Below, piece after piece: positions 1-7,181 of a DNA stretch of 33,020 bases. Within the stretch, counting starts at the first letter, position 1. The number at the start of each line of letters is the position of its first letter. A program made the position numbers and the translations under genes. Under the pieces are notes generated by a model. The model searched no databases. It was not told the DNA's origin and saw only the letters and a list, made by a program, of their open reading frames with translations. The stretch covers positions 1-33,020 of the forward strand of contig CANJUR010000056.1 in the NCBI GenBank assembly GCA_947477565.1. Reading direction: 5' to 3'. Origin of the DNA: Deltaproteobacteria bacterium. GTDB lineage: Bacteria > Myxococcota_A > Polyangia > Polyangiales > Ga0077539.

Positions 1-732
1 ACGGGCTGCGGCGCCGACGGATCGGCGGGCGGCAACGGCGGGGCGACGGACGTCCCCGGCGGCGGCGGCGGGGCGTCGACGTGCAACCCGGCGGACATGG
101 ACCGCGGCGGCAACGGCGGCAACGCCGGCGCGGCGGGCAGCACGGCAACTTCGTCGAGCACCGCGGCGCCGCCCTACCTCGCGGGCGCAGCAGGCGTCGG
201 CGTGACCGGCGGCGGCGGCGGCGGCGGGACCACGAACAACTTTTATGGCGGCGGCGGCGGCGGCGGGGCCGGGCTCGCGGGCGACGCGGAGTTCGCGGCG
301 ATCCTGCTGGGCGGCGCGGGCGCAGGCGGCGGCGGCAGCGCCTTCGCGGCGGGCGGCGGCGGGGGCGGCAACGGCGGCGGCGTGGTGACGCTCATCTCGC
401 CGCGCATCGAGGTCGCGACGACGGCGCGCATCTCGGCCAACGGGGCGTCGGGGGTGATCGTCGTGGCCCGCAACCGCGGCGCTTGCGGCGGGGCTGGGGC
501 AGGCGGATCGATCCGGCTGCGGGCCGGCGTGCTCGACCTGACGGGCACCGTGACGGCGACGGGCGGCGCGCCGGTGCGCTCCGGCGGATCGGGCGGCGGC
601 GGCGGCGGTGTCGGCCGGGTGCGGGTGGAGTTCGCGACGGTCAACGGCCAGTCGCGCGGCACCGCCGGAGCGACGACGGCCCTGGCGGCGCGCGTGACCC
701 CGGCGCCGGGCTCGGTGGGCGCCGGGCTGTAG
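1..732 (+). CDS. Glycine-rich surface-type protein, 3' part
   Basis: The reading frame is open from the first base, so the 5' end lies outside the window; it ends at TAG 730-732. The visible 243 residues are dominated by runs of Gly with Ala, Ser and Thr (several G6-G7 blocks), with a short Cys-containing start (TGCGADG, STCNPAD). From about residue 125 more regular beta-strand text appears, such as VVTLISPRIEV, GGSIRLRAGVLDLTGTVTA and VGRVRVEF. Alternating Gly-rich blocks and short 'IRLRA'-type strands are typical of large secreted, probably beta-helical surface proteins of myxobacteria. No catalytic motif is visible. The 97 ATG is internal, not the likely start. Function unknown; a structural or adhesive surface role is a guess. 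Confidence 0.7.
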   Translation, partial: TGCGADGSAGGNGGATDVPGGGGGASTCNPADMDRGGNGGNAGAAGSTATSSSTAAPPYLAGAAGVGVTGGGGGGGTTNNFYGGGGGGGAGLAGDAEFAAILLGGAGAGGGGSAFAAGGGGGGNGGGVVTLISPRIEVATTARISANGASGVIVVARNRGACGGAGAGGSIRLRAGVLDLTGTVTATGGAPVRSGGSGGGGGGVGRVRVEFATVNGQSRGTAGATTALAARVTPAPGSVGAGL

Positions 733-932
733 CGCGAGGTCGGGAGGGGCGTCCGATCAGGGCGCCGGGGGGGGCCGGGGCCGCGGGGGGGGGGCGATGC
801 GCGACACGTCGACGTCGATGCCGCGCACGGTCTCGACGAGGCGCACGCGGCACTCGCCCATCGTGGGTGTCGAGTTCGACGATGCGGCGGGTGAGCCGAT
901 CGAACTCCGCGACGCCGCCGCCGAGGTGGGCC

Positions 933-1050
933 GTGAGCCGGCGAGGCTCCTCCGGCGCGGTGAACGGGTGCTCTCGACGGCGCGAATCAAGGGCATTTCC
1001 CATATGAGGGAAGGTCGGTAATTGCAGCGGATTCGTGCCAGAAGGGACTG
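933..1050 (+). repeat. Dispersed repeat, copy 1
   Basis: Core at 943-986 (44 nt) matches the cores at 10670-10713 (3 mismatches) and 5708-5751 (5 mismatches), all in the same orientation. A second identical 17-nt block (1027-1043) recurs at 10753-10769 at almost the same distance from the core (41 versus 40 nt). The ten bases before the core (933-942) are also shared with copy 2. It ends about 65 bp before the DUF1552 start. Alternatives: a MITE or REP-like element, or the remnant of a duplicated gene. Confidence 0.75.
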
Positions 1051-1101
1051 GGGTGTTGGATCGTTTAGTCGCCCGCGATCGCACCCGTGTATGGTGACCT
1101 T

Positions 1102-1107
1102 AGGAGA
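1102..1107 (+). promoter_or_regulatory. Ribosome binding site of the DUF1552 gene
   Basis: AGGAGA lies 6 nt before ATG 1114 and favours that start over the upstream in-frame GTG at 1087, whose product would carry nine extra residues before the Tat-like signal. Confidence 0.65.
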
Positions 1108-1113
1108 CCCCGT

Positions 1114-2418
1114 ATGGAGACCCGCATCGGCCGTCGAACCTTCATGTACGGTTCCGCGCTCGCGGCCGTCGCCGCGCCCTTCCTCGCGCCCTTCCGCCGC
1201 GCGTCGCACGCCGGCTCTGCGATGGGCGCACGCCGCCTCGTCCTCTTCTTCTCCCCCAACGGAACCATCCACCGCCACTGGCGCCCCACCGCGTCTGGAT
1301 CGACGTGGTCGTTTCCCGCCGGCTCCGTGATGGAGCCGCTCGCCGCGGTGAAGCGGCACCTCGTCGTGCTCGACGGCGTCGACTTCGTGGGTGCCAGCAA
1401 CCACGAGGGCGGCATGGCTGCGATGCTCACCGGCAGCGGCGACGCGACGTCCCCCTCCGGGGGCCTCTCCGTCGACCAGTACATCGCCCGCGCGGTCGGA
1501 ACCTCCTCCCGCCTCTCCTCCCTCGAACTCGGCGTCCAGACGAGCGCATGGGGGGGCAACACGCAGACGCGCATGTCGTACTCGGGCCCCGGCCGCTTCG
1601 TCCCGCCCGACGACGAACCCGCGAGCGTCTACCGCCGCCTCTTCGCCTCGATGGCCCCGGTGCCCGGCATGGTCGACGTCATTCGCTCGCGGCGACAGAG
1701 CGTTCTCGATCTGGTGCGCGGTGATCTCCGCGACCTCCAGTCCCGCGTCGGCGCCGACGAGCGCCGCAAGCTCGACGCCCACCTCGAATCGCTCCGCCGC
1801 GTGGAGGTCTCGCTCGCCGGTCCGGCCGCTCCGTCGGCCACCTGCGCGCCGCCCGTCGTCACCGGGCTCGACCACCGCGCCAACGGAAACTTTCCCCCTG
1901 TCGGTCGCTCGCAGATGCAACTGCTCCTCGCGGCGCTGTCGTGCGGAGCGACGAAGGTCGCCTCCATCCAGTGGGCGCACACCGTGGCGCCGCACGTCTT
2001 CACCTGGCTGGGGCAGGGCGAGGGGCACCACGCGCTCTCCCACATGGGCGACGGCAACGCGGCGGGCGTCGCGCAGTTCGTGCAGGCCGAGCGGTGGTTC
2101 GCGGAGCAGTTCGCGTGGCTGGTGGCGCAGATGGCCGAGCTCCCCGAGCCGGGCGCGGGCGGAGGCTCGATGCTCGACCACTCGCTCGTCGTGTGGGCCA
2201 AGGAGATGGGCGACAGCCGACTGCACGACTGCCTCTCGGTCCCCTTCGTGCTCGCGGGCGGCGCTGGCGGGCGTCTCGCCACCGACCGCTACCTCCAGCT
2301 CTCGCACATGCCCCACCAGCGCTTGTTGGTGTCTCTCTGCCACGCGATGGGCATGGACAACCCGACCTTCGGCGACCCGTCGCGCGGCGCCGGTCCGCTG
2401 CCGGGGCTGCTCTCGTGA
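1114..2418 (+). CDS. DUF1552 domain protein, Tat-type signal
   Basis: The 434-residue product begins METRIGRRTFMYGSALAAVA: a twin-arginine motif (RR at 7-8) followed by a hydrophobic Ala-rich segment, so Tat export is likely. The body matches the DUF1552 family by eye: RRLVLFFSPNGTIHRHW, the SNHEGGMAAMLTG region, SVDQYIARA, SLELGV and, near the C-terminus, SMLDHSLVVWAKEMGDS with SHMPHQRLLVSLCHAMGM. DUF1552 proteins are usually encoded beside DUF1592 proteins in Myxococcota and Planctomycetes, as here, where the next gene starts inside this stop (GTGA, 4-nt overlap). The family resembles DUF1501 proteins of the alkaline phosphatase/sulfatase-like fold, but the reaction is unknown. The start at 1114 is supported by an AGGAGA site. 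Family call is strong; function is open. Confidence 0.92.
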   Translation: METRIGRRTFMYGSALAAVAAPFLAPFRRASHAGSAMGARRLVLFFSPNGTIHRHWRPTASGSTWSFPAGSVMEPLAAVKRHLVVLDGVDFVGASNHEGGMAAMLTGSGDATSPSGGLSVDQYIARAVGTSSRLSSLELGVQTSAWGGNTQTRMSYSGPGRFVPPDDEPASVYRRLFASMAPVPGMVDVIRSRRQSVLDLVRGDLRDLQSRVGADERRKLDAHLESLRRVEVSLAGPAAPSATCAPPVVTGLDHRANGNFPPVGRSQMQLLLAALSCGATKVASIQWAHTVAPHVFTWLGQGEGHHALSHMGDGNAAGVAQFVQAERWFAEQFAWLVAQMAELPEPGAGGGSMLDHSLVVWAKEMGDSRLHDCLSVPFVLAGGAGGRLATDRYLQLSHMPHQRLLVSLCHAMGMDNPTFGDPSRGAGPLPGLLS

Positions 2419-4784
2419 GGCGCCTCTTCGCCCTCGCCGCACTGCTCGCTCTCGGCTGCTCCAGCGAACCCGCCGGGGGCGGTGACGCCGCTCCTCTCGC
2501 GACGCTCCCCGATGGCGCCGACGACCCCGTCTGCGACGCCGACCTCCAGTCGTTTCGTCGCGAACTGTGGTCCCCGCTGATGAGCCTGCGCTGCGTCGGC
2601 TGCCACAACGCCGCCGGGCCCGCCCGCGCGACCCGCCTCGTGCTGCGCGCCGAGGGGCAACCCGACTGGCTCGATCACAACTTCCGCGCCGCCCGCGCCG
2701 TCGCCATCGCCCGCCTCGCCGACACCTCGCTCCTGCTCCTGCGCCCCGCCGGCCTCCACCCCATGGGCCACACCGGCGGAACCATCACGCCCCCCGGCAG
2801 CACCGACTACGCCGCGCTCTCTCGCTTCGCCGCCCGCGTGCAGACCGCCGCCTGCGACGACCCCACCACCGGCGACGGCGGAACCTCCCCCAAGTCCTGC
2901 ACCACCGTCACGCCCGGCCCGCGCGTGCTGCGTCGACTCACGCCCACGGAGTACGACCGCACGGTGCGCGACCTCACGGGCGTCGACTCGCACCACGGCG
3001 CGAGCTTCGTCGCCGACCCGGTGGTCGACGGCTTCGACAACGACGCCGCGTCGCTCGTGGTGTCGCCGCTGTTGGCCGAACAGCTCCGCGTGGCGGCCGA
3101 AGCCATCGCCACGGAGGCCACCCGCGAGCTCGCGCGAGTGTCGCCGTGCACGCCCACCTCACCGATGGACGCTGCGTGCGCGCGGCGCATGGTGGAGGGC
3201 TTCGGCGAGCGGGCGTTTCGACGTCCGCTGACGAGCGATGAGGTCACGCGATACCTCGGGCTCTTCACTGCCATCGCGACGGGTGAAGGCTTCAACGAGG
3301 GCGCCGAGGCCGTGGTGTCGGCGATGCTGCAATCGCCACATTTTCTGTATCGCGCGGAGCTCGGCGTGAGCGCGGGCGGGGCATACCGGCTGAGCGCGTG
3401 GGAGGTCGCCTCGGAGCTGTCGTACCTGCTCACCGGAACCATGCCCGACGCCGAGCTCTTCACCGCCGCCCGCGCCGGGACGCTCACCACGCCCACGGTC
3501 ATCGAGGCCCAGGTGCGGCGGCTGCTCACGACGCCGGGCGCGCGCGAGTCGCTGCGGCGCTTCGTGCGGCAGTGGTTGGACGTCGATCGGTTGGCGACGG
3601 TTCCGAAGGACGCGACGACCTTCATGGCCTTCACGCCCGCGGTGCGGGCGTCGATGGCTGGGGAGCTCGACCGCTTCGTCGACGCGACGCTGCTGCGCGC
3701 GGGGGCGCGGCTGCCCGATCTCTTCACGACGGCGGCGACCTTCGTCGACCCGACGCTGGCGGGCTTCTACGGCCTGAGCCCTGACGGCGTGGCCGACGCG
3801 CAGGGATACCGGCGGGTGTCCACGGTGGAGGCGCAGCGCCGCGGGGTGCTCACGCTCGGCGCGGTGATGGCGACGCACGCGCGGCCCAACTCGTCGTCGC
3901 CGGTGCACCGCGGCCGACTGGTGCGAGAGCGGTTGCTCTGCCAGACGCTGCCGCCGCCGCCGCCGGGCATCAACGCCCAGCCGCCGACGCCCGACCCGCG
4001 GCGCTCGCTGCGGGAGCAGTACGCGATGCACGCGAGCAACGAGCCCTGCCTGTCGTGCCACCGGCTGATGGACCCGATCGGGTTCGGGTTCGAGTTCTTC
4101 GATGGGGTGGGGCGCTTCCGCACGATGGAGAACGGCGCCGCCATCGACGCGCACGGCGAGGTCGTGGGCAGCGCGAGCAGCGACGGAGCGACGACGGACA
4201 CGCAGGCGATGATCGAGCGCCTCGCGGCGAGCCCGGAGGTGCACGACTGCTTCGCGCGGCAGCTCTTCCGGTATGCGTATGCGCTGTCGGCGACGGGCGA
4301 GCAGACGGCGTGCGCGCTGGCTGAGGTTCAGCAGGGCTTCCGCACGGCGGATCTCTCCATCGAGGGCCTGATCGTGGCGCTCACGCGGTCGCCGCACTTC
4401 ACCGAGCGAGCGGGCGACGGGACGGCGGTGGCGACCGACGGCGGGGTGGTGGCGGACGCGGGCGCGGTGGACGTGGTGGTGACGGTGGACGCGGGCGGCG
4501 GGGCCGTGACGACGACGGGTGTTGCGACGACGACGGGTGTTGCGACGACGACGGTGCGCGACTCGACGTGGGAGACGGGCTTCTGCGAGCGCGTGCAGCT
4601 CGTGAACAACACGAGCGCGGCGGTGACATGGACGGTGGTTCACCGGGTCGCGGGGCGCATCAACAACCACTGGAACAGCGAGCGCACCGGCGACACCGGG
4701 GACGTAGTGTTTCGCGGTGCGATGTGGAACCGCACGCTGATGGCGGGCGAGGTGACCGAGCTGGGCTTCTGCGCGTCGCGGTGA
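2415..4784 (+). CDS. DUF1592-family lipoprotein with CxxCH motifs and CBM2-like C-terminus
   Basis: GTG 2415 overlaps the upstream stop; the 789-residue product starts MRRLFALAALLALGC, a lipoprotein signal with Cys15 as acylation site. Domains in order: a planctomycete-cytochrome-like part with CVGCH at 60-64; DUF1587 (LRRLTPTEYDRTVRDLTGV, 172-190); DUF1595 (RAFRRPLTSDEV, 266-277); DUF1592 (about 320-455); DUF1588 (RRGVLTLGAVMATHARP, 475-491) with a second CLSCH at 545-549; DUF1585 (about 585-660, RQLFRYAYALSATG). A Thr/Val/Asp linker (665-715, with an 18-nt DNA repeat) leads to residues 719-789, which read like a CBM2 cellulose-binding module: WETGFC, LVNNTSAAVTWTV, HWN, WNRTLMAGE, LGFC. CxxCH suggests heme c binding, hence an extracytoplasmic redox role with the DUF1552 partner; that is inference. 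The CBM2-like tail is shorter than typical ones (~100 residues). Confidence 0.9.
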   Translation: MRRLFALAALLALGCSSEPAGGGDAAPLATLPDGADDPVCDADLQSFRRELWSPLMSLRCVGCHNAAGPARATRLVLRAEGQPDWLDHNFRAARAVAIARLADTSLLLLRPAGLHPMGHTGGTITPPGSTDYAALSRFAARVQTAACDDPTTGDGGTSPKSCTTVTPGPRVLRRLTPTEYDRTVRDLTGVDSHHGASFVADPVVDGFDNDAASLVVSPLLAEQLRVAAEAIATEATRELARVSPCTPTSPMDAACARRMVEGFGERAFRRPLTSDEVTRYLGLFTAIATGEGFNEGAEAVVSAMLQSPHFLYRAELGVSAGGAYRLSAWEVASELSYLLTGTMPDAELFTAARAGTLTTPTVIEAQVRRLLTTPGARESLRRFVRQWLDVDRLATVPKDATTFMAFTPAVRASMAGELDRFVDATLLRAGARLPDLFTTAATFVDPTLAGFYGLSPDGVADAQGYRRVSTVEAQRRGVLTLGAVMATHARPNSSSPVHRGRLVRERLLCQTLPPPPPGINAQPPTPDPRRSLREQYAMHASNEPCLSCHRLMDPIGFGFEFFDGVGRFRTMENGAAIDAHGEVVGSASSDGATTDTQAMIERLAASPEVHDCFARQLFRYAYALSATGEQTACALAEVQQGFRTADLSIEGLIVALTRSPHFTERAGDGTAVATDGGVVADAGAVDVVVTVDAGGGAVTTTGVATTTGVATTTVRDSTWETGFCERVQLVNNTSAAVTWTVVHRVAGRINNHWNSERTGDTGDVVFRGAMWNRTLMAGEVTELGFCASR
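4508..4555 (+). repeat. Short tandem repeat in the linker of the DUF1592 gene
   Basis: An 18-nt unit containing GGGTGTTGCGACGACGAC is repeated about two and a half times and encodes the TTTGVA linker repeats between the DUF1585 domain and the CBM2-like tail. Such repeats commonly expand and contract by slippage. Confidence 0.7.
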
Positions 4785-4800
4785 GACGCCCCTCGACGTC

Positions 4801-4828
4801 GCGCCCTGTGTGAAGCGCCCTGTGTGAA
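4801..4828. repeat. Perfect 14-bp tandem duplication
   Basis: The 14-mer GCGCCCTGTGTGAA occurs twice head to tail (4801-4814 and 4815-4828) between the convergent DUF1592 and dioxygenase genes. No stem-loop is evident; it looks like a local slippage duplication. Confidence 0.8.
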
Positions 4829-4923
4829 GGAGATTCCAGCGCTGCTCCGGCTGCGCGGGCAACCGGCGGCAGGAGCTCGTCGTGGTGCAGGAGAAGGTGA
4901 AGGCCCTGCTCAGCCTCGGATGA
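4828..4923 (+). pseudogene. Possible 3' remnant of an unrecognised gene
   Basis: After an in-frame stop at 4825-4827, this short frame reads RCSGCAGNRRQELVVV then QEKVKALLSLG and stops at TGA 4921-4923. The text (CxxC, amphipathic helix, clean C-terminus) is more protein-like than the other frames. No start codon or family can be assigned. It overlaps the last 14 nt of the convergent dioxygenase gene. It may be chance. Confidence 0.25.
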
Positions 4924-5653
4924 GCCGCGCGCACCACTCGCCGCACCGCGCGGGCACCCCGTTCGCCTGACGAAAGCGGGCGCTGCGGCACCACACGATG
5001 AGGTTCACCCGACTGCCGTCGGTGACCGGCTCGGCGAGGTGACGCAGCGTGCCCGCGTGCACGAGCGCCGTGCCGACCGCGTACTCGACGACGGCCTCCT
5101 CGCCGTCGTCCGTGGGCGTCTCGGCGTGCGCGAGGCAGCGGTGGCCGAGCACGGCGAGCGCGCCGCCCGCGAACGCGTCGCCGAGGCAGACGTTGAGCGT
5201 CACCTCGGCGTCGTCGATGTGCAGCGACAGGTCGCGGTCGCGCGCCGGCGAGTACTCGACGGTGAACCCGTGGTGGTGGTCGAGCGACCCGCCGCCGACG
5301 TGCGCAAAGAGGGCGCGGCCGAGCGGCGACGCGACGCGCTCGCGGAGGTCGTCGAGCAGCGCGTCGAAGCCGACCTCGGCGAGCATCACGCCGTCGCGGT
5401 TCATCGAGTTGGGGCGCTGCAGGGCGCCGCCGGTCGACCGCGCGAAGCGCTCGCGGTGCTGCAGCTCGGCGCGCAGGCGGGCGCAGCTCGCGGGCGTCAG
5501 CAGCGGGAGCGCGAAGACGCCCGGCGCCGCCTCGCGGGCGAAGGCGGCGAGCTCGCCCGGCGGGGCGCGCAGGGCCGCGAGAGCCGCGGGCACGAGGTGC
5601 TCGTCGCGCAGGCGGTAGACGTCGTCATGCAAGGCCGTGTAGCGAGCGTCCAT
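4910..5653 (-). CDS. 2-oxoglutarate/Fe(II)-dependent dioxygenase (prolyl hydroxylase-like)
   Basis: The 247-residue product shows the double-stranded beta-helix signature of 2OG-Fe(II) oxygenases. SLHIDDAEVTLNVCL holds the HxD iron ligands (His145, Asp147), followed by GGALAVLG. The distal motif HAGTLRHLAEPVTDGSRVN holds the third ligand (probably His205) and the 2-oxoglutarate-binding Arg215, ten residues later as expected. The N-terminal ~120 residues are helical. There is no signal peptide, so it is cytoplasmic. Its length and motif order resemble small prolyl/lysyl hydroxylase-like (P4Hc, OGFOD2-like) proteins; the substrate cannot be deduced. It is transcribed alone, converging on the DUF1592 gene and diverging from the SGNH-MBOAT operon. 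Start ATG 5651-5653; stop TGA 4910-4912. Confidence 0.85.
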   Translation of the reverse strand: MDARYTALHDDVYRLRDEHLVPAALAALRAPPGELAAFAREAAPGVFALPLLTPASCARLRAELQHRERFARSTGGALQRPNSMNRDGVMLAEVGFDALLDDLRERVASPLGRALFAHVGGGSLDHHHGFTVEYSPARDRDLSLHIDDAEVTLNVCLGDAFAGGALAVLGHRCLAHAETPTDDGEEAVVEYAVGTALVHAGTLRHLAEPVTDGSRVNLIVWCRSARFRQANGVPARCGEWCARLIRG

Positions 5654-5697
5654 CGCCGATGACGTAGCACGGGCGACGGGTCAGACGCGGGCACACC

Positions 5698-5751
5698 GCG
5701 AGCCGGCGAGGCTCCTCCAGCACGGTGAGCGGGTGCTCGCGACGGCGCAAA
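5698..5751 (+). repeat. Dispersed repeat, copy 2 (short)
   Basis: Core 5708-5751 matches copy 1 (943-986) over 44 nt with 5 mismatches; the ten bases to its left (5698-5707) differ from copy 1 at only one position. The downstream 17-nt block found in copies 1 and 3 is absent. It lies in the divergent spacer between the dioxygenase gene and the SGNH-MBOAT operon. Confidence 0.7.
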
Positions 5752-5813
5752 ACAAAGGGATGTCGACGCTCGCGTGGAGGGTGGAGTACGTCTCGTCGCT
5801 ACCCTCCCCCACG

Positions 5814-7181
5814 ATGTTGATCGAGCCGAGTCACTCCACGCGACTGCACGCGACGCTCTTCGCGGTGGCCGCGCTCGGGCTGGTGGCCTTCGCGGCGCGA
5901 CCGGGCGATCGGTTAACCCTGCGAGCGATGTTGCGCCCAGGGCCGACCGTCGGCACTGCACGGTCGGCGCCGATCGTCGCCGCAGCCTTCGCGCCAGCAG
6001 TCGAAACGCTGCTGCCTCCGCTTTGGGTGCCGCTTCTTCGGGGGGCTGTGTCAGAGGTCGCACACCTCGACAACCCGACGCTGCAGGGGGCGGATGGGCG
6101 CGCGCTCGACGCCTTCGCGCGGCGCCTCGCCGGCCTCGCGTCAGCGACCGCGCCACTGCGGGTGCTGCACTTCGGCGACTCAATCATCGCCGACGATCGC
6201 ATCACGGGTCGGCTGCGGCGTCGGCTTCAACGAGAGTTCGGCGACGGCGGCCTGGGGCTGGTTTTCCTGCGGCCGACGGCGCGCTCGTACCATCCCGCGG
6301 GGGTGCGCTTCGACGCGCGCGGCTGGTACCCGGGCTCGGTCGTCGGGCCGCGCTGGGAAGACGGCTGCTACGGCGTCGGAGGCACCGGCTTTGAGGCGCC
6401 CGGTGAGGGCCCGACCGCCACGCTCACCTTCGACCGCGGCCGCACCTTCGAGCTTCGCTACCTCCGCGACCCGCTCGGCGGTGCCGTGAGCCTACGCCTC
6501 GATGACGAGCCCGCGAGGACAGCGCGCGTCGACGGTGTGATTCCAGCGCTGATCGCAGCGAACGATGGTCCCCATCGGGTGACCGTGCGCGCCGCGGGAG
6601 GGAAGGTGCGCCTCTACGGCGTCGTGGCGACTCGCATGGGACCGGGCGTTACCGTTGACAACCTGGGCACCGTTAGCAACTCCGCGCGCGCACTGCTGCA
6701 CCTCGACGCCGCCCACTGGTCGGCCGGGCTCGCCGCCGAAGACCCAGCCCTTGTGATCATCTCCCTCGGCACCAACGAGGCCAGCCACGGCGCGATGTCC
6801 TCCGTCGACCGCGAGGCCCTCTACCGCGACGCGGGTGAGCTCTACCGCCGCATTCGCCGGGCGCTGCCGCAGGCGTCGTGCCTGGTGGTGGGTCCGCCCG
6901 ACGCCGCGTTGGTGCTGTCGGATGGCACCATCGGCGCGCGCCCCGCGCTCGCGGGCATCGTCGACGTAGAGGCACGCGCGGCGCGGTCTGAGGGATGCGC
7001 CTTCTTCGACGCAATGGCGTGGATGGGTGGTCGCGGCGCAATCCAGCGCTGGCAGCGCCAGGGCCTCGCCGACAGCGACCTCACGCATCTCACCGACGCG
7101 GGCGGCGCGCGCATCGGCGACGCGATCGCCGACGCCCTGCTAGGTGCGCGCGACGAGGCCTTCGCCCGGGGCGTGCGGTGA
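5814..7181 (+). CDS. SGNH/GDSL hydrolase-fold protein, membrane anchored (O-acetylation operon)
   Basis: From ATG 5814 the product has 455 residues with an N-terminal signal anchor (LHATLFAVAALGLVAFA, 11-27). The SGNH blocks are complete: LHFGDSII with nucleophile Ser123, SLGTNEAS (Gly319-Asn321), and DLTHLTDAG with Asp422 and His425. A beta-rich insertion (about 190-275) sits between blocks I and III, as in AlgJ/AlgX/PatB-like acetyltransferases. Given the MBOAT partner two genes downstream, it probably moves acetyl groups to an exported polysaccharide in the periplasm; a plain esterase role cannot be excluded. An in-frame ATG at 5760 with an AGGGATG context would add 18 residues; 5814 gives a cleaner signal anchor but has a poor ribosome site. 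The 3' end overlaps the next gene by 4 nt (GTGA). Confidence 0.85.
   Translation: MLIEPSHSTRLHATLFAVAALGLVAFAARPGDRLTLRAMLRPGPTVGTARSAPIVAAAFAPAVETLLPPLWVPLLRGAVSEVAHLDNPTLQGADGRALDAFARRLAGLASATAPLRVLHFGDSIIADDRITGRLRRRLQREFGDGGLGLVFLRPTARSYHPAGVRFDARGWYPGSVVGPRWEDGCYGVGGTGFEAPGEGPTATLTFDRGRTFELRYLRDPLGGAVSLRLDDEPARTARVDGVIPALIAANDGPHRVTVRAAGGKVRLYGVVATRMGPGVTVDNLGTVSNSARALLHLDAAHWSAGLAAEDPALVIISLGTNEASHGAMSSVDREALYRDAGELYRRIRRALPQASCLVVGPPDAALVLSDGTIGARPALAGIVDVEARAARSEGCAFFDAMAWMGGRGAIQRWQRQGLADSDLTHLTDAGGARIGDAIADALLGARDEAFARGVR

Larger units (their letters stand above)
733..1113. other. Gene-free stretch with G-tracts and possible decayed minus-strand ORF
   Basis: No convincing intact gene lies here. 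It holds an 8-G run near 767-774 and a 10-G run at 785-794. On the minus strand, about 936-860 reads LTAHLGGGVAEFDRLTRRIV and continues, after a frame change, as RVRLVETVRGIDVDVSRIA at about 853-796. That is more protein-like than the other frames, so a decayed gene is possible, but I do not recognise the family. Dispersed repeat copy 1 occupies the right side, just before the DUF1552 gene. Confidence 0.35.

Noticed and set aside
757..2442. 561-codon minus-strand open frame
   Set aside because: Antisense to the DUF1552 gene and low-complexity; only a short part in 796-936 has some protein-like text, noted separately.
3159..4994. 611-codon minus-strand open frame
   Set aside because: Antisense to the DUF1592 gene; Arg/His-rich with no domain.
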